A stretch of DNA of 64,000 nt from Prostheceraeus crozeri (GCA_907163375.1 CAJQUW010004481.1:62001-126000); one strand, 5' to 3'. Numbered from the stretch's first letter, positions 21,864 through 29,952 are shown. Numbers and translations are program-made. The notes: generated by a model not told the origin, from the sequence alone.

Positions 21864-24002
21864 TTACATTTCACTATATTCAGGAATCAGTGTAATGTCA
21901 ATGTCAAAGGCAAGCCAGTCAATCACACCATTCTTTATATAGATGGGATACTCATCTGTGGTCACGCGTTCTCGGAGTTCTGTATATTGATTTGGACAAA
22001 TATCTGCAATAGGATGGATATTGAAGCGGTGGATTTGTTGATGCCAATCCACTCCTTTCAATGATGCGAGACGTTTCATGGCACTAAGAACAAAAGCGCG
22101 GTACAAAGGTTTGAAACGTATATCATAACTACCCACTCCTTTGTCACCATCCACTTCTATTCCATGTAATCCTTTTAGACCATGGCGTAAGATTTCCATT
22201 ACATCTTGAATCCGCTTCTTCATATGACATACGGCATGTGCAGCGTAAATTGTAGGGGTTAATGTTTTGAGTGCATCACTGAAATGTTCATTACGGAAGC
22301 AATCACTTTCCAAACGTTGAAGTAAAGGAAGAAGTTTCACTTGTACATGAGATGAGGCAAGGTATGTATTCACATCGTCATACAACTGTTTATCCGTATA
22401 ATTAGGGGGGTGAGGTATATCTGTATCCGTATATAAATAAGCACAAACATTGTACACCTTTTGGTACACTTTATGGTTTGATTCCAAACGTCGCAAGACT
22501 TGTTGCATTCCACGTACTATAAAATACTCTTCAATCATATCACAATGTCGTCCTTCTTTCTTACCATTTTGTATCCAATCCCCTGAACTCGCCTTCAACA
22601 TCTCATAAAATCGTTTGAGATACATGTCCCGTACCGTCACATTTTCTACCACACGTCCTTGATATTGACGTAGCATATAAAGTTCCTCCACGATTTGTTT
22701 GAGGATTTGAATATAGACGAGACGGTTCATTTCACAACGCTCCTCTTCCATTTCATCTTCATTGGTGGGTTGAGCTCTTGCAAAATTACTGTATTTTTTC
22801 AATAATTCCATTAATTGGTTTAGTATATGTTTCAAGCTGTGGATAGGAGATTTCTCATAAATGGGTCGCACATCTTTATCAATAAATGAATGGTCCATGT
22901 CAATGTCTTTTGCAGGGGCTATAAATGTGTATAGACACAGTAATTGCTTATCCACATCAGCTATTACATTTTCCATATGCTCCTTTTTCCAATCTTGTGC
23001 TTGTTTAATATCCACCTTTAAGCGTTTCTTCCGTTTTATGGGTTTTACAGTGAGGGCTGGTGGGGGTGATGTTGGAGGTGTTGGAGGTGTTTGTGGTAAA
23101 GTATTCTCCACCTTATCCACTAAAGCACACATTTCCTCTTCTTCCACTTCTGTCATCTGTTCCATGGCTTCAATATGATGGTGATACAGTACTTGTTTCA
23201 CACTGCAACAAAGTCGGAACCGTTGTTTCTCATCATCACGATAAACACCTGTGATTTGGAATGTACAGCTGAGACGAATTACACTCCCCTTCTCCTTGTA
23301 TGTTCCATCCATATGCGTCAACGTTTCCCAAATCTTATTTAAGGCATACAAAGACTTCAATTCAAACTGTCGTTCCCCCATGGTGAAGATGGGTGTTGGT
23401 GATGAATGGGGTGGACGACATAATTTGACATAGATCCCCTTATTCGCTTCCGCTGTCGCACCATCACGCACAATGGTATCCATATGATAATGTGGCCAGG
23501 AACTTTGTCCAATCAATTGACCCATTAATTGTTCCAATAACACCAAGTCTTCTGCCACTTGATTGGAAAGACGGATACGTGTATTGAACACACCTTCTGC
23601 ATACTCATTCTGCTTCGTCAATCCATACCACATAGAACTCCCACTGTTGAAAAGTAATCGCGCTTCGAGTGCTTTATCCTCCCAGTGGGTAAATTCACGC
23701 GGCCAACAATCATAATTCTCCACTCGAATTGCATGAAAATTAGGAATATCAGCGCTGGGATTTGCTAATTTCACCATGGCAATAGGAAGATGTCGTAGAT
23801 TGGTATATGGTCGCTTTGACCACTCTACTCTCCGTGTTGCATGGAGGGTGCTGTTGAAGAACCCCTTTACAGTGTCATTGACCACAGTGGGTAAGCGTCG
23901 TCGTTGCGGCTTTGTTTTCTTTACATCTCCAGCCTGAATTTTGGCTGGAGGTGCTACTTCATCGTCCAAGATGATAACACGTTTACGTCCTTCCGAACTC
24001 AT
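21864..24002 (-). CDS. Unrecognised 712-residue protein
   Basis: Not recognised. The N-terminal 40 residues are basic (KKTKPQRRRLP). Residues 50-300 look like a globular alpha/beta domain with several beta-rich segments (GSVIRLSCTFQITGVYR, FRLCCSVKQVLYH) that could be OB-like, but this is a guess. A Pro-rich linker (TPPTPPTSPPP, about 310-325) is followed by KRKKRLKVDIK, a nuclear-signal-like stretch, and a mostly helical C-terminal half with a few Cys/His residues. Size and position next to the ATPase and polymerase-type genes suggest a replication or packaging factor; a terminal protein or ssDNA-binding role is possible but unsupported by motif. A TATATAAA box sits 28 bp upstream. Confidence 0.75.
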   Translation of the reverse strand: MSSEGRKRVIILDDEVAPPAKIQAGDVKKTKPQRRRLPTVVNDTVKGFFNSTLHATRRVEWSKRPYTNLRHLPIAMVKLANPSADIPNFHAIRVENYDCWPREFTHWEDKALEARLLFNSGSSMWYGLTKQNEYAEGVFNTRIRLSNQVAEDLVLLEQLMGQLIGQSSWPHYHMDTIVRDGATAEANKGIYVKLCRPPHSSPTPIFTMGERQFELKSLYALNKIWETLTHMDGTYKEKGSVIRLSCTFQITGVYRDDEKQRFRLCCSVKQVLYHHHIEAMEQMTEVEEEEMCALVDKVENTLPQTPPTPPTSPPPALTVKPIKRKKRLKVDIKQAQDWKKEHMENVIADVDKQLLCLYTFIAPAKDIDMDHSFIDKDVRPIYEKSPIHSLKHILNQLMELLKKYSNFARAQPTNEDEMEEERCEMNRLVYIQILKQIVEELYMLRQYQGRVVENVTVRDMYLKRFYEMLKASSGDWIQNGKKEGRHCDMIEEYFIVRGMQQVLRRLESNHKVYQKVYNVCAYLYTDTDIPHPPNYTDKQLYDDVNTYLASSHVQVKLLPLLQRLESDCFRNEHFSDALKTLTPTIYAAHAVCHMKKRIQDVMEILRHGLKGLHGIEVDGDKGVGSYDIRFKPLYRAFVLSAMKRLASLKGVDWHQQIHRFNIHPIADICPNQYTELRERVTTDEYPIYIKNGVIDWLAFDIDITLIPEYSEM

Positions 24003-24029
24003 GTTTGTCTCTACACTGATTCCACATCC

Positions 24030-24037
24030 TTTATATA
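24030..24037 (-). promoter_or_regulatory. TATA box of 712-residue gene
   Basis: TATATAAA on the minus strand, 28 bp before the ATG at 24002. Confidence 0.6.
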
Positions 24038-24041
24038 ATGT

Positions 24042-24299
24042 TTAAACAGGTGACTGTTGTGCATTCAGTCCTATACCATGCACCGTTCCCACAAGTCGTC
24101 TACGGTGCTTGACTATTTTTCTACCACATAGTCCCATATTCATTACAAAGATGATGATGATGATAATTTGCACAATAGCGGTAATCCACGTGTCTGGAGC
24201 GTCAATAGTAGGTAGTTTGCAGCTACAGGGAGAACATGGCATACAATCTGTTGTATTCCATGTACGATGATGATAGAGATGTTGAATTGTGGGCGACAT
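24042..24299 (-). CDS. Small single-pass membrane protein
   Basis: An 85-residue protein. Residues 1-38 carry a Cys cluster (CMPCSPCSC). Residues about 39-58 (ITAIVQIIIIIIFVMNMG) are one transmembrane helix. A basic cytoplasmic-type tail (GRKIVKHRRRLV) follows. The charge pattern predicts the Cys-rich N-terminus outside and the tail inside. It has its own TATA box 36 bp upstream. No family recognised; a membrane or entry-related virion protein is possible. Confidence 0.6.
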   Translation of the reverse strand: MSPTIQHLYHHRTWNTTDCMPCSPCSCKLPTIDAPDTWITAIVQIIIIIIFVMNMGLCGRKIVKHRRRLVGTVHGIGLNAQQSPV

Positions 24300-24334
24300 G
24301 TCACAACACTGATAGTGAAGTAAATATTCTTCTC

Positions 24335-24342
24335 CTTATATA
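24335..24342 (-). promoter_or_regulatory. TATA box of small membrane protein gene
   Basis: TATATAAG on the minus strand, 36 bp before the ATG at 24299. It overlaps the 3' end of the neighbouring 142-residue gene. Confidence 0.6.
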
Positions 24343-24764
24343 GTCGTCTCATCATGATTTACTTGAATATCTGTCAAATCAAAATTGGTTGGATCATCAT
24401 GAAACGCTATGCCATAGGCTTGTGCAAATGGCATTTGTTTTTGTTGAAATCGACGTTTCTTTTTCAGAAAACTGTAATAATCAATAGGGGGTCGTACAAA
24501 TTTGCGTAGAATTGGACCATACACTTTAAAGAATTCCTGCTGCACAGGTGTGAGTTTTTTATTTCCACCACCTTTTTGCATCTTCTCCATCAGTTTTCGT
24601 AAATCTTCCACATATGCTTTGGGTAATTGGTTGATTCGATGATTAATTGTACGTTTGAAACAGCCTACCCCCTTCTTCAAATGACCCAATGTATCTTTAA
24701 ACACTGTTTGTCGTTCTATACACCGTTGACACATGTTTGCTACATTGTGAAAAAATCCCCACAT
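24336..24764 (-). CDS. Unrecognised basic 142-residue protein
   Basis: Not recognised. Basic and helix-rich, with N-terminal Cys residues (CQRCIERQ), then repeated Lys/Arg (HLKKGVGCFKRTINHRIN, FLKKKRRFQQKQ) and an acidic C-terminus. It starts 4 bp after the stop of the 492-residue gene upstream, so the two may be cotranscribed. No membrane segment. Confidence 0.6.
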   Translation of the reverse strand: MWGFFHNVANMCQRCIERQTVFKDTLGHLKKGVGCFKRTINHRINQLPKAYVEDLRKLMEKMQKGGGNKKLTPVQQEFFKVYGPILRKFVRPPIDYYSFLKKKRRFQQKQMPFAQAYGIAFHDDPTNFDLTDIQVNHDETTI

Positions 24765-24768
24765 TTAC

Positions 24769-26247
24769 TTAGTTGAATTCACGAATAAAGCGTAGCATAT
24801 TTTCACGTTGAGCTACTTGATTAGCATTTTCATGAACCATGTGTGCAATAAAGCGCTCTTTTGTATCCAACATCTGTAACAGACGCTCCATTGTTGTATC
24901 GGTGTATACACCATTCCCATCCCCTCGATCAGGGTGTTGTACTACCGTTTGAAATCGCTGTTCTAGTTGGTGGAGTACACGTCGTCGGTTTTCTAAACGC
25001 TGCTCTTGTAATGTAATAGAATCATGAAGTAAATTCACAATAACTGAATTTTTAAGTGCATTTAACTCGGTGATGTATTGTTGCCCATTCTCAAGTATCG
25101 GTGGATGTACTTCATACTGATGAGGATCTGCTAGAGGGCTTGTCCCTTGATTTTGTCTCGGAATAGGTAGAGGGCTTGTCCCTTGATCATGTCTCGGAAT
25201 AGGTAGAGGGTTTGTCCCTTGATCATGTCTCGGAATAGGTAGAGGATTTGTCCCTTGATCTCGTCTTGGAATGGGTAGAGGGTTTGTCTCTTGATCATGT
25301 CTGAAAATCATAGGGGGAGGAGGTGATGTACCAATATGTCGATTATTTGCCACTTGATTATAACTATCGATATAGGCATTCTCAATCTCTGTTCTCATTG
25401 GATTCGGTAGAGCACTATGAAGTAATGTGGGTTGTATAAGAGGTTCTGGAATATCCCCTACCTGTAACGGTGCTAAATCTTCCCCCTGTAATTCTCGCAA
25501 TTCATCAATCCATGGTCTCTCATCCACTACTTGTGGTATTTCATCTTCAAAATGATCTGGTAAATTCGGTTGTGGTGAATATGGGGACAGTAAATCCGAA
25601 TAGGCTACATCCCCCTCCTCTGCCATCGCTCTTTCCATCACATCCATAGGAAGCTGTTGTTGAATCATTGTATAACGGTCCACTCCATCATCTGGCATAC
25701 CTTCCACCAATGCACGTAAGGCTTCATCTGCATCAACTTCTGGTACTGGGGCTGGTGTTGGTACTGGGGCTGGGGCTGGTGCTGGTGTTGGTGCTGGTGT
25801 TGGTACTGGGGCTGGGGCTGGTACTGGGGCTGGTGTTGGTACTGGTGCTGGGTTGTCATGGTCACTTGCATCCAAATCTACATTATGATTGGTTGTATTA
25901 AGTGTCTTAAATATTCGTTTGATTTGCATACGTTGTTCTGTATTTAATCGCTCCCCTTGACATACATGATTGAGATGTTGTCTCACAAATCTATCTAATC
26001 GTGCTTTACCAGCATCTTGTGGTAGAACTTTCATACACTTGTAACATACATATTTAAAGCGATCCGTCACATTGCGTGCATGGGATATTGCAATTGCATT
26101 GGGTTTATTCTTATGTCTGCGACGTAAATGTTCATTCATGCGGTGTGTACGAAATGGAAGTCTACAGAATGTACATAATGACATTTTCATACATCGTCTC
26201 GCCCGCCTCTCCGGACTTTCCACTTCACCACCTTCCATCTCAATCAT
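24769..26247 (-). CDS. Zinc-finger protein with Pro-Ala and DQGTNPLPIPR repeats
   Basis: A 492-residue protein. Residues about 20-95 have a C2H2-type finger (CTFCRLPF, HLRRRH) and a second Cys/His set (CYKC, HLNHVC), suggesting nucleic-acid binding. Residues about 130-168 are a PAPVPTPAP repeat, a flexible linker. About residues 315-375 hold five 13-residue repeats of the type RHDQGTNPLPIP. The C-terminal 110 residues are charged and helical (LEQRFQTVV, LLQMLDTKERF), a likely coiled coil. This modular build suggests a scaffold or regulatory factor; no family recognised. M1 and M4 are both possible starts. Tandem CRE-like sites (TGACGTCAT and ATGACGTTA) lie just upstream. Confidence 0.75.
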   Translation of the reverse strand: MIEMEGGEVESPERRARRCMKMSLCTFCRLPFRTHRMNEHLRRRHKNKPNAIAISHARNVTDRFKYVCYKCMKVLPQDAGKARLDRFVRQHLNHVCQGERLNTEQRMQIKRIFKTLNTTNHNVDLDASDHDNPAPVPTPAPVPAPAPVPTPAPTPAPAPAPVPTPAPVPEVDADEALRALVEGMPDDGVDRYTMIQQQLPMDVMERAMAEEGDVAYSDLLSPYSPQPNLPDHFEDEIPQVVDERPWIDELRELQGEDLAPLQVGDIPEPLIQPTLLHSALPNPMRTEIENAYIDSYNQVANNRHIGTSPPPPMIFRHDQETNPLPIPRRDQGTNPLPIPRHDQGTNPLPIPRHDQGTSPLPIPRQNQGTSPLADPHQYEVHPPILENGQQYITELNALKNSVIVNLLHDSITLQEQRLENRRRVLHQLEQRFQTVVQHPDRGDGNGVYTDTTMERLLQMLDTKERFIAHMVHENANQVAQRENMLRFIREFN

Positions 26248-26249
26248 AT

Positions 26250-26275
26250 TGACGTCATCATTCTAACGTCATCAT
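26250..26275 (-). promoter_or_regulatory. Tandem CRE-like sites
   Basis: Two ATGATGACGT words (one within a perfect TGACGTCA) in tandem just upstream of the 492-residue gene, followed further up by TTACGTAA. These match host CREB/ATF sites. Confidence 0.45.
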
Positions 26276-26397
26276 TTTACGTAAAGTCATATCTTCGCCC
26301 CCATGACTGCACTCTTCTCATCCTCTTCTTATGTTGTTCATCATATCGCCCCCAATACCGTCTTCCACGACATACACTCTTTCGTTGACCTCGTTTG

Positions 26398-26592
26398 TTA
26401 CGTATCACGCTGGGTTTGGTTGTTACCATTACGATTTCTCACCTTTTCTTCATTCATGTTACTTAATGAAGTTGTTACTTCCTCTAACTCTTGGACAGCT
26501 GCTTGCCACCTCATACCATTATGTCTCCTTATAATTATCTCCCGTATTCTTTTCAAGACTTGTAAGATAATCGTAAGGACCACAAGGATCAT
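26398..26592 (-). CDS. Possible small membrane-anchored protein
   Basis: A 64-residue frame: a hydrophobic N-terminus (MILVVLTIILQVLK), then basic and acidic helical segments (VQELEEVTTSLSNMNEE). It fills an otherwise empty gap of 460 bp on the coding strand, and a TTTTAAGTA motif lies about 77 bp upstream. No family. It could be chance; the remaining part of 26248-26706 holds nothing else clear. Confidence 0.35.
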   Translation of the reverse strand: MILVVLTIILQVLKRIREIIIRRHNGMRWQAAVQELEEVTTSLSNMNEEKVRNRNGNNQTQRDT

Positions 26593-26706
26593 GTTGAGTT
26601 AGACAGAGAATCAAAAAGGAACTAATCATAAGAAAAATCATTATCCCTCCATACACCATCCCCTCATCTACTTAAAACATCATTGTCATATAACATTCCA
26701 TATATT

Positions 26707-27498
26707 TTACACAGATTTTGATTTACATGTAGTGGTGTTAGACCAAGCCATATCATGGAGTTTATGCCATGGTTGGCGGTTTACAAATACTGTTTTTCCT
26801 GTAAAGGATTCACAATTGTCTTTTGAAATACCAAAGTAATATAACACAATTTCAACACAATCTGCTAAAGAGCAGTGATATCCATGTGCCCATCTATAAC
26901 GTTGACATTCTGTATTACTCGATTTCTTCGGTTTTTTATAAAGGTAATGGGTTTGTTTAGGACATACCATCTTTGAACATCCAATAGGTATTTCTTCATC
27001 CCGCACTTTTACCGCTGCTAAATGGCTTGGTTCCTTTACACGTTGATTCCATTGTTTCAAAATCACATCTATCACATGAAATCTGTTCAAGATCACAGGC
27101 TTTAAGAAATTGAACTCCGCTGTTGATGGACCAGCCATCAGAATATCATATACAGGTCCATGTCGTTGTTCATTAATATGTATGAATTTTTTTAATAATG
27201 CTTGTGCATCTTCATAGCATAATCCTTCATTCATTCGTATCTCTTTACCAATTCCATGAATATATGTCACATCAAATCGTTCATTGTAATAACACAATCC
27301 GGAGGATGTAATTGGTAATCCAGAAACCGTGTCCGTTACAGAGGGTTGAATCAATACATGAAACGTCTCCACAAATAATATACCCCATGCACGTTCTTGT
27401 ATCCATAAACACGTCACCTCTGCCAAATCCGTATCTCCTTCCGTATCCACCACCAGATAATTGAGGATCATATCACCTAATGGGTGCGTCATTGTCAT
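26707..27498 (-). CDS. DEDDh-exonuclease-like protein
   Basis: A 263-residue protein that looks like a DEDDh 3'-5' exonuclease. Motif I is VVDTEGD near residue 16, in a beta strand. Motif III is HGYHCSLADC near residue 225, with His and Asp spaced as in H-x4-D. An intermediate MAGPSTAEFNFLKPV segment sits where motif II is expected. It aligns along its length with the 176-residue cassette proteins at 53953, 57472 and 60975: DTEG/DCEG, YIHG/HIHG, WNQRV/WNSRV and a shared GYHCSL word. A possible proofreading, RNA-decay or host shut-off role is inference. It is downstream of the UBA-RING gene, with its own TATA box 29 bp upstream. Confidence 0.65.
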   Translation of the reverse strand: MTMTHPLGDMILNYLVVDTEGDTDLAEVTCLWIQERAWGILFVETFHVLIQPSVTDTVSGLPITSSGLCYYNERFDVTYIHGIGKEIRMNEGLCYEDAQALLKKFIHINEQRHGPVYDILMAGPSTAEFNFLKPVILNRFHVIDVILKQWNQRVKEPSHLAAVKVRDEEIPIGCSKMVCPKQTHYLYKKPKKSSNTECQRYRWAHGYHCSLADCVEIVLYYFGISKDNCESFTGKTVFVNRQPWHKLHDMAWSNTTTCKSKSV

Positions 27499-27526
27499 AA
27501 ATTTACACTCTTGTCCACACCTTCAA

Positions 27527-27534
27527 CTTATATA
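27527..27534 (-). promoter_or_regulatory. TATA box of exonuclease-like gene
   Basis: TATATAAG on the minus strand, 29 bp before the ATG at 27498. Confidence 0.65.
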
Positions 27535-27560
27535 TCTTTGCTATTGTGCATTAACATAGT

Positions 27561-27995
27561 TTATGCACGGAAGACAACAACCGTTTGATGTATATCCATA
27601 GAACACCATGGGCATTGTAGCAACCAATTTGTTTCATAACATTCTTTACACACTATACAATGTCCACATGGAATAAATAATATTAACAACTCACTTATAC
27701 GACACATAATACATCGTATTTCTTGAAGTAATGTACGTGTCTCCTTTTCCAATCGTACTCTTTCCTCACGTGCCTCAATGGATGGGTACATGGTTACAGT
27801 CTCACCCATCTTACACGTAATAGATCCAAATGTTACCTTCTTCACTTTTTTAACTGGAATCCCTTCTTCATAATCCAATAAACGTTCTATTAATACACTT
27901 GCACTAATCTTCTCTTCACAATGTGTTACAATCTTAATCACTTCTTCTGAATACCCCAATTCTAATGCCACACACCACGCTGTTGGTAAAGACAT
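27561..27995 (-). CDS. UBA-RING protein, IAP-like without BIR
   Basis: A 144-residue likely E3 ubiquitin ligase. Residues about 1-45 (VALELGYSEEVIKIVTH, ISASVLIERLLDYEE) resemble the UBA domain of inhibitor-of-apoptosis proteins. Residues about 93-144 are a C-terminal C3HC4 RING (CIMC, PCGHCIVCKECY, CPWC) ending in VVVFRA, as IAP RINGs end in a short hydrophobic tail. No BIR repeat is present. The role is probably to ubiquitinate host apoptosis or defence factors, by analogy. The frame is open further up to 28046, but a TATA box at 28024 makes the ATG at 27995 the better start. It is followed by the exonuclease-like gene, a pair also seen in the 3.5-kb cassette. Confidence 0.75.
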   Translation of the reverse strand: MSLPTAWCVALELGYSEEVIKIVTHCEEKISASVLIERLLDYEEGIPVKKVKKVTFGSITCKMGETVTMYPSIEAREERVRLEKETRTLLQEIRCIMCRISELLILFIPCGHCIVCKECYETNWLLQCPWCSMDIHQTVVVFRA

Positions 27996-28023
27996 CCTTC
28001 TGATAAATCTTTGAAACCCTCCC

Positions 28024-28031
28024 CTTATATA
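28024..28031 (-). promoter_or_regulatory. TATA box of UBA-RING gene
   Basis: TATATAAG on the minus strand, 29 bp before the chosen ATG at 27995. It lies inside the longer open frame and so decides the start. Confidence 0.65.
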
Positions 28032-28069
28032 GAGAAAGAAAAACACATGCTTTGTTCTGTATGTTTATT

Positions 28070-28663
28070 TTACACAACAACAAGTACTTTTTCATCATCA
28101 TCGTCATTATCATCACAGTCATTATCATCACAGTCATTATCATCACCATCATCTTCATCATCTGAGTCATATTCTGTATCATTGTTTACAGTATGTCTAC
28201 TTTGCATAATGTACTGTATTTCCAATTCCATTTTACGCTTTTCCATATAGCGCATGTAGTTAGCACGTACACGATACATAGTCCGAAAGTAGAAAGCATA
28301 ACCATCATCATATATTTTCAACCGTTGTGTTGGTGTACACGCATTTTGATACAAATGAATTGTTATATACGTTTGAATACGTATAGGAATAGGGGTGTTT
28401 GGATGGGATTCACTGATTCGATGTCTTTGTACATTAACACGTACTCGATGAGGAAAATAGAAACTTTGAATCATGTCTCTAAACGCATCAGATTGTACTA
28501 TCTCCAATTCTTTGTTCCATATTTTCCATTTCTGATCGGGAGTTCCAAATGGTAAATCCAAAAGTTCAAAATCATCATGCTTCGTCTGTTCCTTCATCCG
28601 TTTGGCCCGCTTCTTGAGTCGATGGAAAGGGAGAGGGTTATTTACACTCATTTCTCCAGCCAT
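28070..28663 (-). CDS. Unrecognised protein with Asp-rich tail
   Basis: A 197-residue protein. The N-terminus is basic (RLKKRAKRMKEQTKH). The middle is a globular part with many aromatic and Arg residues (FYFPHRVRVNVQRHR, YFRTMYRVRANYMRYMEKRK). The end is an acidic tail of DDND/CDDN repeats (from about residue 165) encoded by TCATCA-type microsatellite. The ATG follows directly on the stop of the 172-residue frame upstream (TAG then ATG), so termination-reinitiation or a promoter inside that gene is needed. The middle part is weakly reminiscent of the 117-residue cassette frame at 52417, not enough to claim homology. Function unknown; an acidic histone-chaperone-like tail is only a compositional resemblance. 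Confidence 0.65.
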   Translation of the reverse strand: MAGEMSVNNPLPFHRLKKRAKRMKEQTKHDDFELLDLPFGTPDQKWKIWNKELEIVQSDAFRDMIQSFYFPHRVRVNVQRHRISESHPNTPIPIRIQTYITIHLYQNACTPTQRLKIYDDGYAFYFRTMYRVRANYMRYMEKRKMELEIQYIMQSRHTVNNDTEYDSDDEDDGDDNDCDDNDCDDNDDDDEKVLVVV

Positions 28664-29170
28664 CTAATCCTCATCCATTCTCTCTCTACCTTCATCCTCG
28701 CTAAGGTGGTGTACAATCTCCTCTCCTCGTCGTTTCAAACCTCGTCGTTTGTTCACTTGATTGGCACACACAATCGCGTCAGATAATCGAATCACATCCA
28801 TCGGTGTATATGGGCGTAATGAGGTACTATGAATAATCAAACTTGGATACTTCATTCCAAACACAGTCTTTACACTCTTGTCCTTGAAGTAGGATAGATT
28901 TGGACCTCTGTATGGATTCAATGGATCCGGTACCAAATACGCCCCCATATCTGACGTATGCATTCGTACTGCCCCTTTAAAGGAAGATAGATAACGAGTT
29001 GCCATTTCTTGTTCATTCAAGATACATTCACCACTCTGTCTATCCTTCATAATAATCGCGTCACTGTCCATTGTCATTGTATAACTACATGTTGGAGGAG
29101 ATTTCCAGCACCGTTGCACTCCTTCTCTAATACTCTGCTTCTCAACCATCTCTCGCAGCGTCTGTTCCAT
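28664..29170 (-). CDS. Unrecognised 168-residue protein
   Basis: Not recognised. Starts MEQTLREMVEKQ; an in-frame ATG 12 bp further up (29182) is less likely because it lies only 16 bp from the TATA box at 29198. The middle is globular (YTMTMDSDAIIMKD, FGMKYPSLIIHSTSLRPYTP). The C-terminal part is charged with KRRGLKRRGEE and an acidic end, DEGRERMDED, suggesting nuclear localisation. Its stop is fused to the start of the next gene. Confidence 0.6.
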   Translation of the reverse strand: MEQTLREMVEKQSIREGVQRCWKSPPTCSYTMTMDSDAIIMKDRQSGECILNEQEMATRYLSSFKGAVRMHTSDMGAYLVPDPLNPYRGPNLSYFKDKSVKTVFGMKYPSLIIHSTSLRPYTPMDVIRLSDAIVCANQVNKRRGLKRRGEEIVHHLSEDEGRERMDED

Positions 29171-29178
29171 AACTACAA

Positions 29179-29448
29179 TCAATCATGATCTGTACGACTT
29201 ATATAGGGTTTTGGTTGATTCATCTCATACACTGTATATTGTAAATGGCCTTTTACATCGCCCACGTGTCTAGGTTGTAATTCTCGTTGTGCTTGACGGT
29301 AAACACTCTCCGACACAGTCATTGTACATCGTGTCTCTCCTTCTAATGCATTATCCAACACCTGATAGACTTCCTCCATAGTAGTTTTTACACCTCCCAC
29401 GGGGAAAAGGGATTGAAAATAATCCTCAGACATATCACTCCACTCCAT
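29179..29448 (-). CDS. Unrecognised 89-residue protein
   Basis: A small acidic protein (MEWSDMSEDYFQSLFPVGG, then EEVYQVLDNALEGE) with predicted helices and no Cys or membrane segment. It has the TTTAAGTAA motif 26 bp upstream, as for virion genes, so late or structural use is plausible. The GG near residue 19 could be a protease site. No family recognised. Confidence 0.55.
   Translation of the reverse strand: MEWSDMSEDYFQSLFPVGGVKTTMEEVYQVLDNALEGETRCTMTVSESVYRQAQRELQPRHVGDVKGHLQYTVYEMNQPKPYISRTDHD
29198..29205 (-). promoter_or_regulatory. TATA box of 168-residue gene
   Basis: TATATAAG on the minus strand, 28 bp before the ATG at 29170. It lies within the 3' end of the neighbouring 89-residue gene. 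Confidence 0.6.
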
Positions 29449-29473
29449 TATAGCAGTCCTTTATCATTCTTCA

Positions 29474-29482
29474 TTACTTAAA
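29474..29482 (-). promoter_or_regulatory. TTTAAGTAA virion-gene promoter motif
   Basis: TTTAAGTAA on the minus strand, 26 bp before the ATG at 29448. Confidence 0.5.
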
Positions 29483-29483
29483 T

Positions 29484-29642
29484 TCACTTTCTCGCTCTTA
29501 ATGCTCTCATCTTTGCATCTCTAATCGCCCGATTCGTTCCATTAAAAAATCCCATCATTTTAACCATTGTAGATGGGAGCATAAATTGAAACACTCCACC
29601 ACGCTGGTAACGGCGTCGACGTCGTCTTCTACGATACGGCAT
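29484..29642 (-). CDS. Arg-rich mini-protein, pX/mu-like (52 residues)
   Basis: Starts MPYRRRRRRRRYQRGG, then a hydrophobic Met/Phe-rich segment (VFQFMLPSTMVKMMGFF) and a basic tail (RDAKMRALRARK). The layout, an Arg block followed by GG and a hydrophobic stretch, resembles adenovirus core peptide mu/pX and small Polinton virion proteins. The GG after the Arg block is a plausible adenain-type cleavage context. It is the first of three similar neighbours (29680, 29954). An ATTATAAGTA promoter-like word lies 29 bp upstream. Confidence 0.6.
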   Translation of the reverse strand: MPYRRRRRRRRYQRGGVFQFMLPSTMVKMMGFFNGTNRAIRDAKMRALRARK

Positions 29643-29670
29643 ATTTATCTACTACATTCATGTCTTCCTC

Positions 29671-29680
29671 TACTTATAAT
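29671..29680 (-). promoter_or_regulatory. ATTATAAGTA promoter-like motif
   Basis: Minus-strand ATTATAAGTA, 29 bp before the ATG at 29642. It resembles a blend of the TATA and TTTAAGTAA types; the same word occurs upstream of the gene at 30130. Confidence 0.45.
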
Positions 29681-29922
29681 CATCGACGTCTATAACGTCT
29701 ATAACGTCTATAACGTCGTCCACCTCCAGAAATTTTATCAATCACTTTCTTCGCCGCCATACCCCCAGCTGTTGCTGCTGCTGTTACTGCTGCAGCTTTC
29801 CCAGCCGAGGCTAATAAAGGGATAATTGGGGCTAAAAAAGGGAGAACCCCACCTCGTTGTCGTGGTTTTCCACGGTACACTCTCATCCCACCTCGATGTC
29901 GTCGTCTACCACGGTACACCAT
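29680..29922 (-). CDS. Arg-rich small protein with hydrophobic core, pX/pVI-like
   Basis: An 80-residue protein. Two Arg-rich GG-ended segments (MVYRGRRRHRGG, VYRGKPRQRGG) precede a hydrophobic, Ala-rich helix (VLPFLAPIIPLLASAGKAAAVTAAATAGG) and a basic tail of RRY repeats (GGGRRYRRYRRYRRR). In adenoviruses and Polintons such peptides are core or membrane-lytic minor virion proteins. The GG sites are probable protease targets. The RRY tail is encoded by a 9-bp tandem repeat (TATAACGTC on the plus strand). Confidence 0.7.
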   Translation of the reverse strand: MVYRGRRRHRGGMRVYRGKPRQRGGVLPFLAPIIPLLASAGKAAAVTAAATAGGMAAKKVIDKISGGGRRYRRYRRYRRR

Positions 29923-29952
29923 AGTGATTATCTAACACAAAAACACTGTCCC

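Noticed and set aside
25668-25901. Leu/Val-Gly repeat frame (LGLVLVLGLG)
   Set aside because: Antisense shadow of the Pro-Ala repeat in the 492-residue gene.
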